Program-made: the position numbers and the translations under genes
Shown here: positions 55,261 through 63,059 of the stretch, piece after piece
Layout of the letters: every line of letters starts with the position of its first letter
Position numbering within the stretch: the stretch's first letter is position 1
NCBI RefSeq assembly: GCF_002343915.1
Contig: NZ_NETK01000001.1
Coordinates: 8,632,001 to 8,696,000, forward strand
Direction: 5' to 3'
Length of the DNA: 64,000 bases
Source: Nannocystis exedens
GTDB taxonomy: Bacteria; Myxococcota_A; Polyangia; Nannocystales; Nannocystaceae
Notes under the pieces: model-generated
The model's database searches: none
Told to the model about the DNA's origin: nothing
Seen by the model: the letters and a program-made list of their open reading frames with translations, nothing else

Positions 55261-55842
55261 ATGCGGATCCCGTCGATCGAGTCGCCGCGCGGCCTGCGGG
55301 AGAAGTTGATGCTGGGGCTGATCCGCGTGCTCAGCGGGCACCGGGCGCCCGACGTCGTCCGCACCCTGCGCTACCGGCCGGAGATGTTCGGCAAGCCGAT
55401 GGGCGCGCTGTTCCAGGAGGTGCTGCGCGGGCCGTCCGAGTGGTCGATCGGCGAGCGCGAGCTGTTCGCCGCCTGGGTGGCGAAGAAGAACGAGTGCGAG
55501 TTTTGAACGCGGGCCCACGGCGCGGTCGCGTCGAAGGTGATGGGCGACGAGACGGTCGCGGCGGCCCTGGCCGACCCCGACGCCGCGGCGCTGCCCGAGA
55601 AGGTCAAGGCCACCCTGCGGCTGCTGACGAAGGTGACCCGCGCCCGCGAGTCGCTCACGGCCGCCGACGTCGCGCCGGTGCTGGCCGCCGGGGTGTCGCG
55701 CCAGGGGGTGATCGACGCGCTGATGGTGGCGTTCGCGTTCAACGTGATCACGCGCCTGGCCGACGCCTTCGAGTTCGAGGTGCCGCCGCAGGCGTCGTTC
55801 GACGCCTCGGCGAAGATGCTGCTCACCCGCGGCTACAAGTGA
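55261..55842 (+). CDS. AhpD/carboxymuconolactone-decarboxylase-family selenoprotein (in-frame UGA)
   Basis: Best read as one 193-residue protein with selenocysteine at residue 82. In AhpD-like enzymes the redox centre is Cys-x-x-Cys-x3-His, reducing peroxides or thiols. Here residues 79-86 are C-E-F-(TGA, 55504-55506)-T-R-A-H: Cys79, a stop codon where the second Cys belongs, and His86 in place. Reading continues in the same frame for 112 codons of family-like sequence (AHGAVASKVMGDE, VLAAGVSRQGVIDALMVAFA, NVITRLADAFEFEVP) with no other stop. UGA readthrough as Sec is inferred; a Cys-to-stop mutation or sequencing error is the alternative. Operon with the gene one base upstream. Confidence 0.75.
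55507..55531 (+). promoter_or_regulatory. Candidate bacterial SECIS hairpin
   Basis: Directly after the UGA: ACGCG pairs with CGCGT, continued by G-U and CC/GG pairs, with an eight-base loop (CACGGCGC). Bacterial SECIS elements are hairpins just 3' of the UGA. In sequence this GC-rich such hairpins arise easily, so support is modest. Confidence 0.4.
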
Positions 55843-55887
55843 GCGGCCGCGAGACGACCGCAGGCGCTGCGGCGTCGCGGCCAGCGA

Positions 55888-55908
55888 GGTGTCCGGAAGG
55901 ACATGTCG
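55888..55908. repeat. Two-unit 14-bp array
   Basis: GGTGTCCGGAAGGACATGTC: cores 55888 and CATG 55902; TGTCC-GGAA-GGACA is a perfect hairpin. Confidence 0.75.
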
Positions 55909-56004
55909 CTGCGGGGCGCGGCCAGGCGCGAGGCGGCCGGGCACGCGGTGTCGGGCGCCGAGGACCGAGCGCCGCGGCCGTCGGTGTGCTCGTGCGTCGC
56001 GTCA

Positions 56005-56149
56005 GGGCTCGGTGACGGGCCCGAGCGGACCCGTCACGGCGAGTATGTCCCGCGGGACCGAGCGCCCCGCCGTCAGTGGCTCGGGCGACGCATCTGGGCT
56101 TGGTGACGGGTCCGAGCGGCGCGTCACGGCGAGTCTGTCCGCGGGACCG
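56005..56149. repeat. Two direct repeats of a hairpin-bearing element
   Basis: 56005-56060 and 56096-56149 share GGTGACGGG(C/T)CCGAGCGG...CGTCACGGCGAG and a (C)CGCGGGACCG end. Each contains a stem GTGACGGG/CCCGTCAC (perfect in the first copy) and a TGTCC(C)GCGGGAC palindrome. Copies start 91 bases apart. Unlike the 14-base arrays. Confidence 0.75.
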
Positions 56150-56167
56150 TGGGTGATGCCATGACCG

Positions 56168-56215
56168 AAAGGACAGGTGGTGGCGCCGCGCTCGGACATG
56201 TCCTCGGGACATATC
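56168..56215. repeat. Related palindromic array with a 13-base step
   Basis: GGACAGGTGG at 56171, then GGACATGTCC at 56194 and GGGACATATC at 56207; the last two cores (56197, 56210) are 13 bases apart, an exception to the 14-base rule. Confidence 0.6.
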
Positions 56216-56219
56216 ATCG

Positions 56220-57065
56220 TCAGCGCGTGGCGACGGCCAGGCGCTCGATGTGGTCCCTCCAGGCGGCCAGGGCCGCGGGGCGCAGCTCGGCGAGCGCGTG
56301 CGGCCCCGTGTGCGTGAGGACCAGGCGGGCGCCGCCCGGCCCGGGCGACAACTCCCAGCGGACGCGGCCGACCGGGCGACCGTCGCGCAGCCACCTGTAC
56401 TCGAGGACAGACGAGGGCGCGAGCTCGGTGATCGGGCCGGCGGGGGCGACTTCGCTGGTCGCGGCGGCCGGGGGCGGATCGCCGACGGCCAGCGAGGCGC
56501 CGGCGCCCGCGAGCAGGGCGGGCCAGACCCGCTCGACGGGGCGGCGGAACTGCCGCTCGAAGCGGACGACCCACCCGTCGGGCGTGGCCTCGGCGCGACC
56601 CTCGGCCAGGCCGAAGGCGGCGACGAAGGCCTCGTGCGCGGCCCAGGTGTCGTCGGGCGGGACGAACGGGCGCTCCTCCAGCGCGGCTTCGAGGGCGTCG
56701 AGGCAGACGTGCCAGCCGCTGGCGAAGCTGGCCGCGCCGGCCCGGTCGTCGAAGGTGTGGACGAGCACGAGGAGGCTGCCCGGGCCGTCGGGGTGGACCT
56801 CCCAGCGCAGGTGATCGCCGCTCCACGTGAAGCCGAACACGCGCGGGGGCTCGAGGTCGGTCACCACGCCGGTGTCGACGTGGTCGCCCATGGTGAAGCG
56901 GATCGCGCCGCCCACCCGCAGGTCGATGTCCATCGCCGCCGGGAACCACGCGACGAGGTGCGGGGCCTCGGTGAGGGCGCGCCAGACCTTGGCGGGCGGG
57001 TGCTTCAGCCGGTGCTCGATGCGGAGGACGTGACGTCCGTCGATGGTGTGAAAGCTGTCGTTCAT
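56220..57065 (-). CDS. Double SRPBCC (AHSA1-like) protein
   Basis: 281 residues with two SRPBCC folds, like the protein at 11413: first EHRLKHPPAKVWRALTEAPHLVAWFP ... GGAIRFTMGD (family Trp and Gly-Gly in place; quoted in part), second EATPDGWVVRFERQFRRPVE ... RWELSPGPGGARLVLTHTGP. The linker holds FDDRAGAASFASGWHVCLDALEAAL. Ligand unknown. Its start overlaps the stop of the ArsR gene upstream (57062-57065), so expression is coupled. The two SRPBCC pairs in the window differ clearly in sequence. Confidence 0.85.
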   Translation of the reverse strand: MNDSFHTIDGRHVLRIEHRLKHPPAKVWRALTEAPHLVAWFPAAMDIDLRVGGAIRFTMGDHVDTGVVTDLEPPRVFGFTWSGDHLRWEVHPDGPGSLLVLVHTFDDRAGAASFASGWHVCLDALEAALEERPFVPPDDTWAAHEAFVAAFGLAEGRAEATPDGWVVRFERQFRRPVERVWPALLAGAGASLAVGDPPPAAATSEVAPAGPITELAPSSVLEYRWLRDGRPVGRVRWELSPGPGGARLVLTHTGPHALAELRPAALAAWRDHIERLAVATR

Positions 57066-57403
57066 GTGGGCTCCTTCGCCGGGGGGTCGTCGTCGTCGTC
57101 GGGCATGGAATCGAGGTGGCGCTCGAGCGCGGCGAAGCTGCTCTCCCACATGCGGCGGTACGGGGCGAGCCATCGATCGATGGCCCGCAGCGGCTCCGGG
57201 CACAGCCGGTACCAGCGCCGCGTGCCGTCGCGGCCGACTCGCACGAGGCCCGCCTCGCGCAGCGCCTTGAGGTGCTTCGACGTGCTCGGCTGCGGCAAGC
57301 CGAGCCGCTCGGTCAGCTCGCCGACGAGGCGCGGACGCTCGCGCAAGAGGTCGAGGATCTGCCGCCGCGCCGGCTCGGCCAGGACTTGAAACGCCTCGGA
57401 CAC
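57062..57403 (-). CDS. ArsR-family transcriptional regulator
   Basis: 113 residues from GTG (VSEAFQVLAEPARRQILDLL). HTH: LVGELTERLGLPQPSTSKHL KALREAGLVRVGRDGTRRWY (split for length), then LCPEPLRAIDRWLAPYRRMW, the tail typical of the ArsR group paired with SRPBCC proteins. No metal-binding Cys box. A bipartite palindrome upstream (57432-57457) is a likely operator. Upstream in-frame sequence could extend the protein slightly. Confidence 0.85.
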   Translation of the reverse strand: MSEAFQVLAEPARRQILDLLRERPRLVGELTERLGLPQPSTSKHLKALREAGLVRVGRDGTRRWYRLCPEPLRAIDRWLAPYRRMWESSFAALERHLDSMPDDDDDPPAKEPT

Positions 57404-57431
57404 GCCAACAGCGTGGCCCAACGAGTATATG

Positions 57432-57457
57432 CTTGCAAGAGAATATATTTGCGCAAA
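57432..57457 (-). promoter_or_regulatory. Candidate operator/promoter of the ArsR-SRPBCC pair
   Basis: Two perfect palindromes, CTTGCAAG (57432-57439) and TTTGCGCAAA (57448-57457), centred 17 bases apart in an unusually A+T-rich patch (GAATATATTT between them), 30 to 55 bases upstream of the ArsR start; TATACT on the minus strand (57424-57429) fits a -10 box. Confidence 0.5.
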
Positions 57458-57657
57458 ACGCGCAAGCACCCTGCGGGGCCGGGGGCGCTCGCGGCCGAGA
57501 GCTCGGGCGAGCACGGCACGTCGCGGCTCATCGCTGGCCGGCGCGGGTGCGGGTATCGATTCGGGCGCGGACCCGCGGGCGATGGAGCGTGTATCATGCG
57601 TCCCTGCCGCTCCGATCGAACGCAACTGCGGGCGCGTCCTGGCGGTTGCGCGTCCGG

Positions 57658-58197
57658 TCAGCGACCCTGGGCGATGCAGCGCTCGATCAGCTTGCGGCTC
57701 ATGCCGGTGAAGCGGCACAGGCGATCGACGCGGTCGTCGGCGTAGGCGAGGTTGATGATCATGAGGTCGAGGTCGAGGATCTTCAGCAGGCTGCGCGCGG
57801 CGGCGGCGCGGCGCTCGGGGTCGTCGAGGTTGGCCTCGAGCAGCGCGAGGCCCTCGCCGCGGAGGAAGCTGGTGACGGCCTCGACCCACCACGGGCGGAC
57901 GCCGACGCGGACGTGGGCGAGGCCGATCCGCCAGCGCTCGGCGAAGTAGCGCTCGCCGTAGTCGCCGGCGAACAGCTCGGACAGCCAGCGCAGGTGGGTC
58001 TGCTTGAGCGCGTCGACGCGGCCGGCGATCAGCGCGGCCTGCTCGGGGTCGGCGGCGAGCTTGGCGTAGAAGCGGTCGGTGAGGGCGGGGCCGTGGGCCG
58101 CGAACAGCGGGGCCAGGTCGCGCAGGCGCGCGGCGTCGTCGGCGTCGAAGCCGATGAAGCGGCAGATCGCGGCGTACACTTCGGACGAGTCGGTCAT
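57658..58197 (-). CDS. Protoglobin-domain protein
   Basis: 179 residues in the sensor-globin/protoglobin family: DSSEVYAAICRFIGFDADDA, then LAPLFAAHGPALTDRFYAKL, DALKQTHLRWLSELFAGDYG, and RWRIGLAHVRVGVRPWWVEA, where the conserved His in GLAHVRVG is the expected proximal heme ligand. The C-terminal helices (LLKILDLDLMIINLAYADDR) complete the fold. There is no output domain, so the signal (O2, NO or CO) is probably passed to the Roadblock proteins of the same operon. The start overlaps the stop of the preceding gene (58194-58197). Confidence 0.85.
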   Translation of the reverse strand: MTDSSEVYAAICRFIGFDADDAARLRDLAPLFAAHGPALTDRFYAKLAADPEQAALIAGRVDALKQTHLRWLSELFAGDYGERYFAERWRIGLAHVRVGVRPWWVEAVTSFLRGEGLALLEANLDDPERRAAAARSLLKILDLDLMIINLAYADDRVDRLCRFTGMSRKLIERCIAQGR

Positions 58198-58613
58198 GGG
58201 GGCTCCTGCGGGGTCGCGGCGCGCGTCAGCCAGGGGCCGAGCAGCGCCAGCAGCTTGCGGGTGATGTGATTGGTGTGGCGCCGCCAGGTGCGGCCGCCGG
58301 GGACGAAGACGACGAGGAACAGCCGCGGCACGCAGTCGCGCGCCAGCGGGCGAATGACGACACGGCCGGCGTCGGGCGCGGCGAGGGTGAGCTCGTCGAC
58401 GCCCGCGAGCCCGAGGTCGCGGACGGCGCGGTTGACGATGTCGTCGAACAGGCTGGTGAGCCCGGCGGCGACGTCGCTGCGCGCGTGCTCGCCGGCGGCG
58501 GCGACGAGCAGGCCCTGGTCGGTACACACGAGCGACAGCGGGTAGCCGCCGCCGCGGTTCATGCCGCCCAGGAGCGTGGTGAGCTGGGCCTCGACCCCGT
58601 GCATCGGCCTCAC
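58194..58613 (-). CDS. Roadblock/LC7-like protein
   Basis: 139 residues from GTG overlapping the previous stop (58610-58613); ATG 58604 is the alternative. QLTTLLGGMNRGGGYPLSLV CTDQGLLVAAAGEHARSDVA (quoted in two pieces) has the strand-turn pattern of Roadblock/LC7 domains (N-G-G-x-x-x-S-L-V...D-x-x-G-L-x-V-A), with a basic C-terminal tail TWRRHTNHITRKLLALLGPW. These proteins act as dimeric platforms for small Ras-like GTPases (MglB type). Second Roadblock of the operon. Confidence 0.7.
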   Translation of the reverse strand: MRPMHGVEAQLTTLLGGMNRGGGYPLSLVCTDQGLLVAAAGEHARSDVAAGLTSLFDDIVNRAVRDLGLAGVDELTLAAPDAGRVVIRPLARDCVPRLFLVVFVPGGRTWRRHTNHITRKLLALLGPWLTRAATPQEPP

Positions 58614-58978
58614 CCGAGCAGGCGGCCGATCTCCTTCGCCGCGCGCGAGATGTCGAGGAAGACGAGGCCGAGCTTGGCGGCCTCGGTGGCGAGCACGGTG
58701 AGCACGGCGTCGGCGCCGGTGCGGGCGAGGATCGCAAAGCCCTGCGAGCCGCGGACCATGACCAGCGAGAACTCGCCGCGCGCCAATTCGCGGACGATCC
58801 GCTCGCTCATGCCGAGGAGCGCGGCGCTCATGGCGGCGACCCGGTCGTCCTCGACGTCGGCGGGCAAGGCCGAGGCGATGAGGAGGCCGTCGTTGTCGAC
58901 GACGGCCGCGGCCTCGATGTCGGGGGTGGTGGTGGAGAGGTTGCGCAGCAGCTTGCTTATCTGTTCGGAACGGGTCAT
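58610..58978 (-). CDS. Roadblock/LC7 domain protein (MglB-like)
   Basis: 122 residues: ISKLLRNLSTTTPDIEAAAV VDNDGLLIASALPADVEDDR (two pieces), MSAALLGMSERIVRELARGE, VMVRGSQGFAILARTGADAV, ending AAKEIGRLL. This is the full Roadblock/LC7 pattern of MglB-type GTPase regulators, which control polarity and motility in myxobacteria. No MglA-like GTPase is in the operon. The start overlaps the DUF4388 stop (58975-58978). Confidence 0.85.
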   Translation of the reverse strand: MTRSEQISKLLRNLSTTTPDIEAAAVVDNDGLLIASALPADVEDDRVAAMSAALLGMSERIVRELARGEFSLVMVRGSQGFAILARTGADAVLTVLATEAAKLGLVFLDISRAAKEIGRLLG

Positions 58979-59733
58979 CGGAATTCCTCCGCGTCGGGCC
59001 CGGCCGCGGCGCGGCGCCGGGCGAGGGCCCGCAAGTTCTGTTGGACCGCGCGATCGTCCGGCCTGCGGGCGAGGGCGCGGCGGAGCAGCGATTCGGCGGC
59101 GTCGTAGTCGCCGCGGCGGGCGAGCGCGCGGCCGCGGTCGACGAGGTCGTCGAAGTCCTCGCTGTCGACCACGGCGCGCGGGGGCGGGCGCCGCTGGGCG
59201 TCGGGGACGCGCTCGACGAGGCCGAGGCGCAGGGCGTCGAGGGCGGCGTCGATCACGAGGGTGACGATCCCGAGGGCCGGATCGACGAGCTCCGCGAGGG
59301 TGCGGTGGCCGTCGAGCTCGAGCACGATCGGGTCGAACGGGCCGCCCGTGGGCTTCCACGGCCTGTCGTCGACCCGCCGCAGCACGGCGTCGGCGAGCCG
59401 CTTCCACTCGTCGCGCAGGCGATAGGCGTCCATCAGCGCGAAGGTGACGTTGTCGCCGCAGCGATCGCCGGCCGGCTCGCCGCGGGCCAGCACGAAGCGG
59501 CCGCGGTCGTGGAACGCGAGCTCGCGCAGGGCCTCGACGCCGCTCAGCCGACCGCAGGCGACGCCGCCCACATGACCCTTGAGCAAGGTGATCTCGCCGC
59601 GGCCCTCGACGCGCAGCCACCCGCTTATCGCCTCGACCTGCGCCAGTTGCAATAACGAGACGAGGCTCACGTCGCGCAGGTCCCCGCGCAGGAGCTCGGT
59701 AGATCGGGGGCGCAACGCGCGTATGGGCTCCAT
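58975..59733 (-). CDS. DUF4388 (PATAN) protein with TPR-like C-terminus
   Basis: 252 residues. N-terminal DUF4388/PATAN domain: LLRGDLRDVSLVSLLQLAQV, SGWLRVEGRGEITLLKGHVG, ALRELAFHDRGRFVLA. C-terminal TPR unit LVDRGRALARRGDYDAAESLLRRAL (in part) ARRPDDRAVQQNLRALAR. ATG 59733 chosen because GGAGA lies 9 bases upstream; ATG 59742 has no spacing for it. PATAN domains are known from gliding/polarity and two-component contexts in bacteria. First gene of the coupled operon DUF4388-Roadblock-Roadblock-protoglobin. Confidence 0.85.
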   Translation of the reverse strand: MEPIRALRPRSTELLRGDLRDVSLVSLLQLAQVEAISGWLRVEGRGEITLLKGHVGGVACGRLSGVEALRELAFHDRGRFVLARGEPAGDRCGDNVTFALMDAYRLRDEWKRLADAVLRRVDDRPWKPTGGPFDPIVLELDGHRTLAELVDPALGIVTLVIDAALDALRLGLVERVPDAQRRPPPRAVVDSEDFDDLVDRGRALARRGDYDAAESLLRRALARRPDDRAVQQNLRALARRRAAAGPDAEEFR

Positions 59734-60468
59734 CACCGCCATTCTCCGGTCGACAGCCAATCGATGCACTGCACTGTATCACCGGCGATACGCGACACCA
59801 GCGAGTCGTGCCGGCAAGACTTGCGGGATCCGTGCGCGGGACGGACAGGCGTCGCGCCGCATGTACGCGCGACGTCGACCTGCCCCGGCGTCATCAGGGC
59901 CCGCCGCTGACGCACGGGCACGGCGCTGCGACCCGGCTTCGCAGCGAGGCCGAGGGGCGCTGCGCACGGGTCGGCGCGAGCCGGCGGAGAGCGGGGTGCA
60001 AGGACGCGAATGACTGGATGGGGCGTGAGCCGCGGATTGGCGAATGTCGTGCAGGCGATGGAGCAGGCGGTCCGCGCCGAGAAGGCGAGCGAACGGCCGA
60101 TGAGGTGAGCGTGGCATGGCGGCGGGCGGGCGGCCCGGCGCTTTCGCAGAGAAGGCGAGTGATGATCCATGCGGCGAAATCAGTGGACGACGAACGTCGT
60201 GCAGGGGAGCCGCGAGGCAGGGGGCTCACCGCCGGGTCGTCCGAGCTCGGGGTGGAGGGGAGGAGTGTCCAATGGGGTGACAGCCCCACGAGGCAGGCGG
60301 ATGCTCAACAGGGCGAGCGCAAGGCGGACGGTGAATGGGGTGAGGAGCGGGCGAGCAGAGCGGCGGGGCGGGACCGGGGTCGCGGCGTCGTCGACGGCGC
60401 GCTCGTTCGCGCGGCGAGGATCGTCCTCGGGGCGGGAATATGCGGCCGCTCGTCGAGTTCATCGTCGC
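59734..60468. other. Divergent intergenic region
   Basis: 735 bases of high-GC sequence between the DUF4388 operon and the lipoprotein; no gene or strong motif recognised. Confidence 0.4.
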
Positions 60469-61188
60469 ATGCTCTCACGCGGGGTCATGGTCGCGTCGCT
60501 CGTCGCGGCGGGCTGTAGTACCCAGCTGTCCCCGCTTCACGACGCGCCCGTCGCCTTGCCCGCGCTGCCCGAGGCCGCGGGCCCGCCGGTGTCGCTGCTC
60601 GTGTGTCGATTCGACGACCTCCGCGGCGAGCGGCTGATGACCACCTCGCCGATCGGCCTGGTCCCCGGGCCCAATCTTCTTTACATGGGGAACACGATCC
60701 ACTACGTCGACCGCGGCGGGTTCGCGGGCAGCAAGAACGGACGACCGCTGGTCCGCACCGGCGACCTCCAGACGGCGCTGCCCGACCTGCTGGCGGCGAC
60801 GATCCGCGAGGCGCGGCCCGACTGGCCGATCGAGGTCACGGCCTCGCCCGAACGCTGCCGCGCCGGCGGCGACGCGGCCTACGTGATCGACGGCGCCATC
60901 CGCCGCACCGACCTGCGCCTCCACAGCAACGCGGTGCCCCTCGGCGTGCTGGCGCTGCTCGGGGCGCCGTTCACGTTCCTGTCGTTCGAGGGGGAGCTGG
61001 ACGTGGAGATCCGGCGCGCCGACAGGGGGGCGATCGCGTGGCGCCACGGGTTCCGCATCGACGAGCGCCGCGCGGTGGGGCTGTATTACGGCCACGAGGC
61101 GGCGTACTCGCTGTTCTCGTCGCTGCTGCAGGAGGCGGTGGCGCACAGCGTCGCCAGCGCGATCCACATCGCCGAGCGCAACGCGTGA
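60469..61188 (+). CDS. Lipoprotein of unknown function
   Basis: 239 residues. MLSRGVMVASLVAAGCSTQL gives a clear lipobox (VAAGC). The domain has VSLLVCRFDDLRGERLMTTS, YMGNTIHYVDRGGFAGSKNG, DLQTALPDLLAATIREARPD, GDAAYVIDGAIRRTDLRLHS and a hydrophobic stretch LGVLALLGAPFTFLSFEGEL, features of LpoB/GNA1162-like outer-membrane assembly lipoproteins whose members make a beta-alpha fold with a Thr/Gly-rich core. The assignment is tentative. It stands alone. Confidence 0.75.
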   Translation: MLSRGVMVASLVAAGCSTQLSPLHDAPVALPALPEAAGPPVSLLVCRFDDLRGERLMTTSPIGLVPGPNLLYMGNTIHYVDRGGFAGSKNGRPLVRTGDLQTALPDLLAATIREARPDWPIEVTASPERCRAGGDAAYVIDGAIRRTDLRLHSNAVPLGVLALLGAPFTFLSFEGELDVEIRRADRGAIAWRHGFRIDERRAVGLYYGHEAAYSLFSSLLQEAVAHSVASAIHIAERNA

Positions 61189-61520
61189 GGGGGCGGGGGC
61201 GACCGAGGGCGCGACCGAGGGGCTCGTGATCCTCGCCGGTGCGTGCGAGCGACAGGGCAATGGGAGGACCGCGTGCGTCGGAGTCCGGGGCACCGAGGAG
61301 CGCTCGCGGCGGGTCGTCCACTGCGGGGGTGACCGCAGGACGTGACTCGTGCGGCGAGGCGGCGGCGAGCGGCCACCGTCCGGCCGGGGCGTCGAATGCG
61401 GACCCGAGCGGTCACGGGACCGTCCCGCGGTTGCGCAGGGGAATCGACGGTAGGCCGTCGCAGCAGCTCGCCGTCGGGTGCTCGCCGAGGCGGCGATCTG
61501 TCGCAGCGCGGGGCTGCCCA

Positions 61521-61544
61521 CGGGATGTCTTTTGAAACATGCGG
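61521..61544. repeat. Two-unit 14-bp array
   Basis: GGGATGTCTTTTGAAACATG: cores GATG 61524 and CATG 61538, 14 bases apart. Confidence 0.7.
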
Positions 61545-62835
61545 TCGATCGACCGCGGGACGCCGCACGCGAGGCATGATTCACGGCGGCCCGCCGCTGG
61601 ATCGAGCAGGCGCTGGCTGCGGGCCGTAATTCGGGCGTCCTCGAAGATTGGTGGCAGGGCGACCCGGTTGCGGCTGGTGGGCCCGCCGGTTACCGTCGGA
61701 AGGTGCGGGCCCGTCTCTGTTTCTTGAACAAGAGGAAGGTGAGAGAGGGGGCGACGCGCCAGACGACCGCCTCGGCGCCTGCTCGAGGATCGGCGTCGCC
61801 GAGGCCGGAGAGCGGCACGGTGATGATTGGGCCGACGGCGAGGGCGGCGGTGCGGGGAATCGCGGCGGATGGCGAGGTGCTGCCGAAAGTCGCGGCCAGC
61901 GAAGGAGCGGCGGCGGGGGCGGCGGTGCGGCGAATCGTGGTCGGAGGGGAGGACGGGCTCGCGCCGTCGGGCGCGGTGTTTTCATCCGGACCCGGTGCCG
62001 GTGCATCGACCCGCGGCGAGCCGGGACGAGGCAAGGCTTTTCTTTGCGCGGCATTCGTCGATCGCGGTGGGTTGCAATCACAGCTGTTCGCAGCTCGGCG
62101 GCGTCGTCGGCTCGCGGCGGGTCTCGAGATTCACGGCCCCGGGAGCGGGCAGGGCGCGGGCGATCGCGGGTGCGGTCGATCGCGGCCTGGTCGCGCCGGG
62201 GAGGGTGGTGGCCGCGTCGGTGAGTGCCGACGGTCCGCCGATGCGCTCCGGGGGGCGGTGGTGGGCCGAACTGTGATTCGCAGCGGTGACCGCGGCGGTC
62301 TCGCGCGGCGAGCGGACCCGATCGTGCGGCGCCGTGTTCGGGGTCGTGACAGTCCGGGTCGGCGAGCGTGGCCACGCCGTCGCGCGACGCACGAGCGCGG
62401 GACAGTCCGGTCGGCGAGCGGGGAGGTGCGCTGGATCGATTGTCGGCACGACGCGCAAGGGTGGTATGATTCGTCGAGCGATCCCCTCGGCGTCGACGTA
62501 CCGTCGGGCCGCCGGGCGGCCTCATCGGGGTCCAGTGCAAGCAGCAGTCGCCGACCTCACGGCCGGAGAGCGTCCGCGTCCGCAGCGGTCGCGAAATGTG
62601 GAGACAGACCGATGCACATCCAAGGGCGCGCGATGCTGACCTTTCCTGTAGTGTGTCGGCGGCGTCCGAGAAACACACCAGGGTGTGCACATCGCGCGGC
62701 GAGCCGCTCGCTGCAGGAGCCGTGAATGGTTCACCATGTCATTCGCCCGGGAGATCTCCCCGCGCCGCACGAAGTCGTTGCACCGGCGCGAAAATTCGTT
62801 GCCCGGCGTCGCGACACCTCGAAATACATGGTTCG

Positions 62836-62860
62836 GCGAATGACATTCGCGAAGCGAATG
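62836..62860 (+). promoter_or_regulatory. Candidate operator upstream of the NRPS
   Basis: GCGAATG-A-CATTCGC is a perfect 7-bp inverted repeat (62836-62850), followed at once by GAAGCGAATGGC; another CATTCGCC lies at 62742. Three GCGAAT copies in a short A+T-richer patch about 200 bases before the NRPS start suggest a regulator site. Confidence 0.4.
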
Positions 62861-63059
62861 GCGGACAGCTGTCCGGCCGGTAGAATTCGGATTACTCGGC
62901 GAGTTGCCGCGGTGTATATCTATTCATACCCGCTACACGGGACATAGTCTTTATTTGGCTCCACGACTACGGGCATTTCCTCGGCGATACATATCCGCGC
63001 GCGAGAGAAGTGGCTGGGACGGGCTCTAGCGCGTGCTCTTCGCGCATAAAGGGGGAAAT

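Larger units (their letters stand above)
55843..56219. other. Spacer with palindromic arrays and hairpin repeats
   Basis: Between convergent genes. Holds the array at 55888-55908, two GTGACGGG hairpin repeats at 56005-56149, and another array near 56168-56215. No gene. Confidence 0.6.
61189..63059. other. 1.9 kb gene-poor stretch upstream of the NRPS
   Basis: No reading frame here has a convincing start, family or composition. Visible signals: a palindromic array at 61521-61544, a repeated word GGACAGTCCGGTCGGCGAGC (62402-62421, near copy at 62347), a PvuII-type palindrome GGACAGCTGTCC at 62873, and GCGAAT repeats near 62836. The last 350 bases are less GC-rich and probably hold the NRPS promoter. 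Confidence 0.5.
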
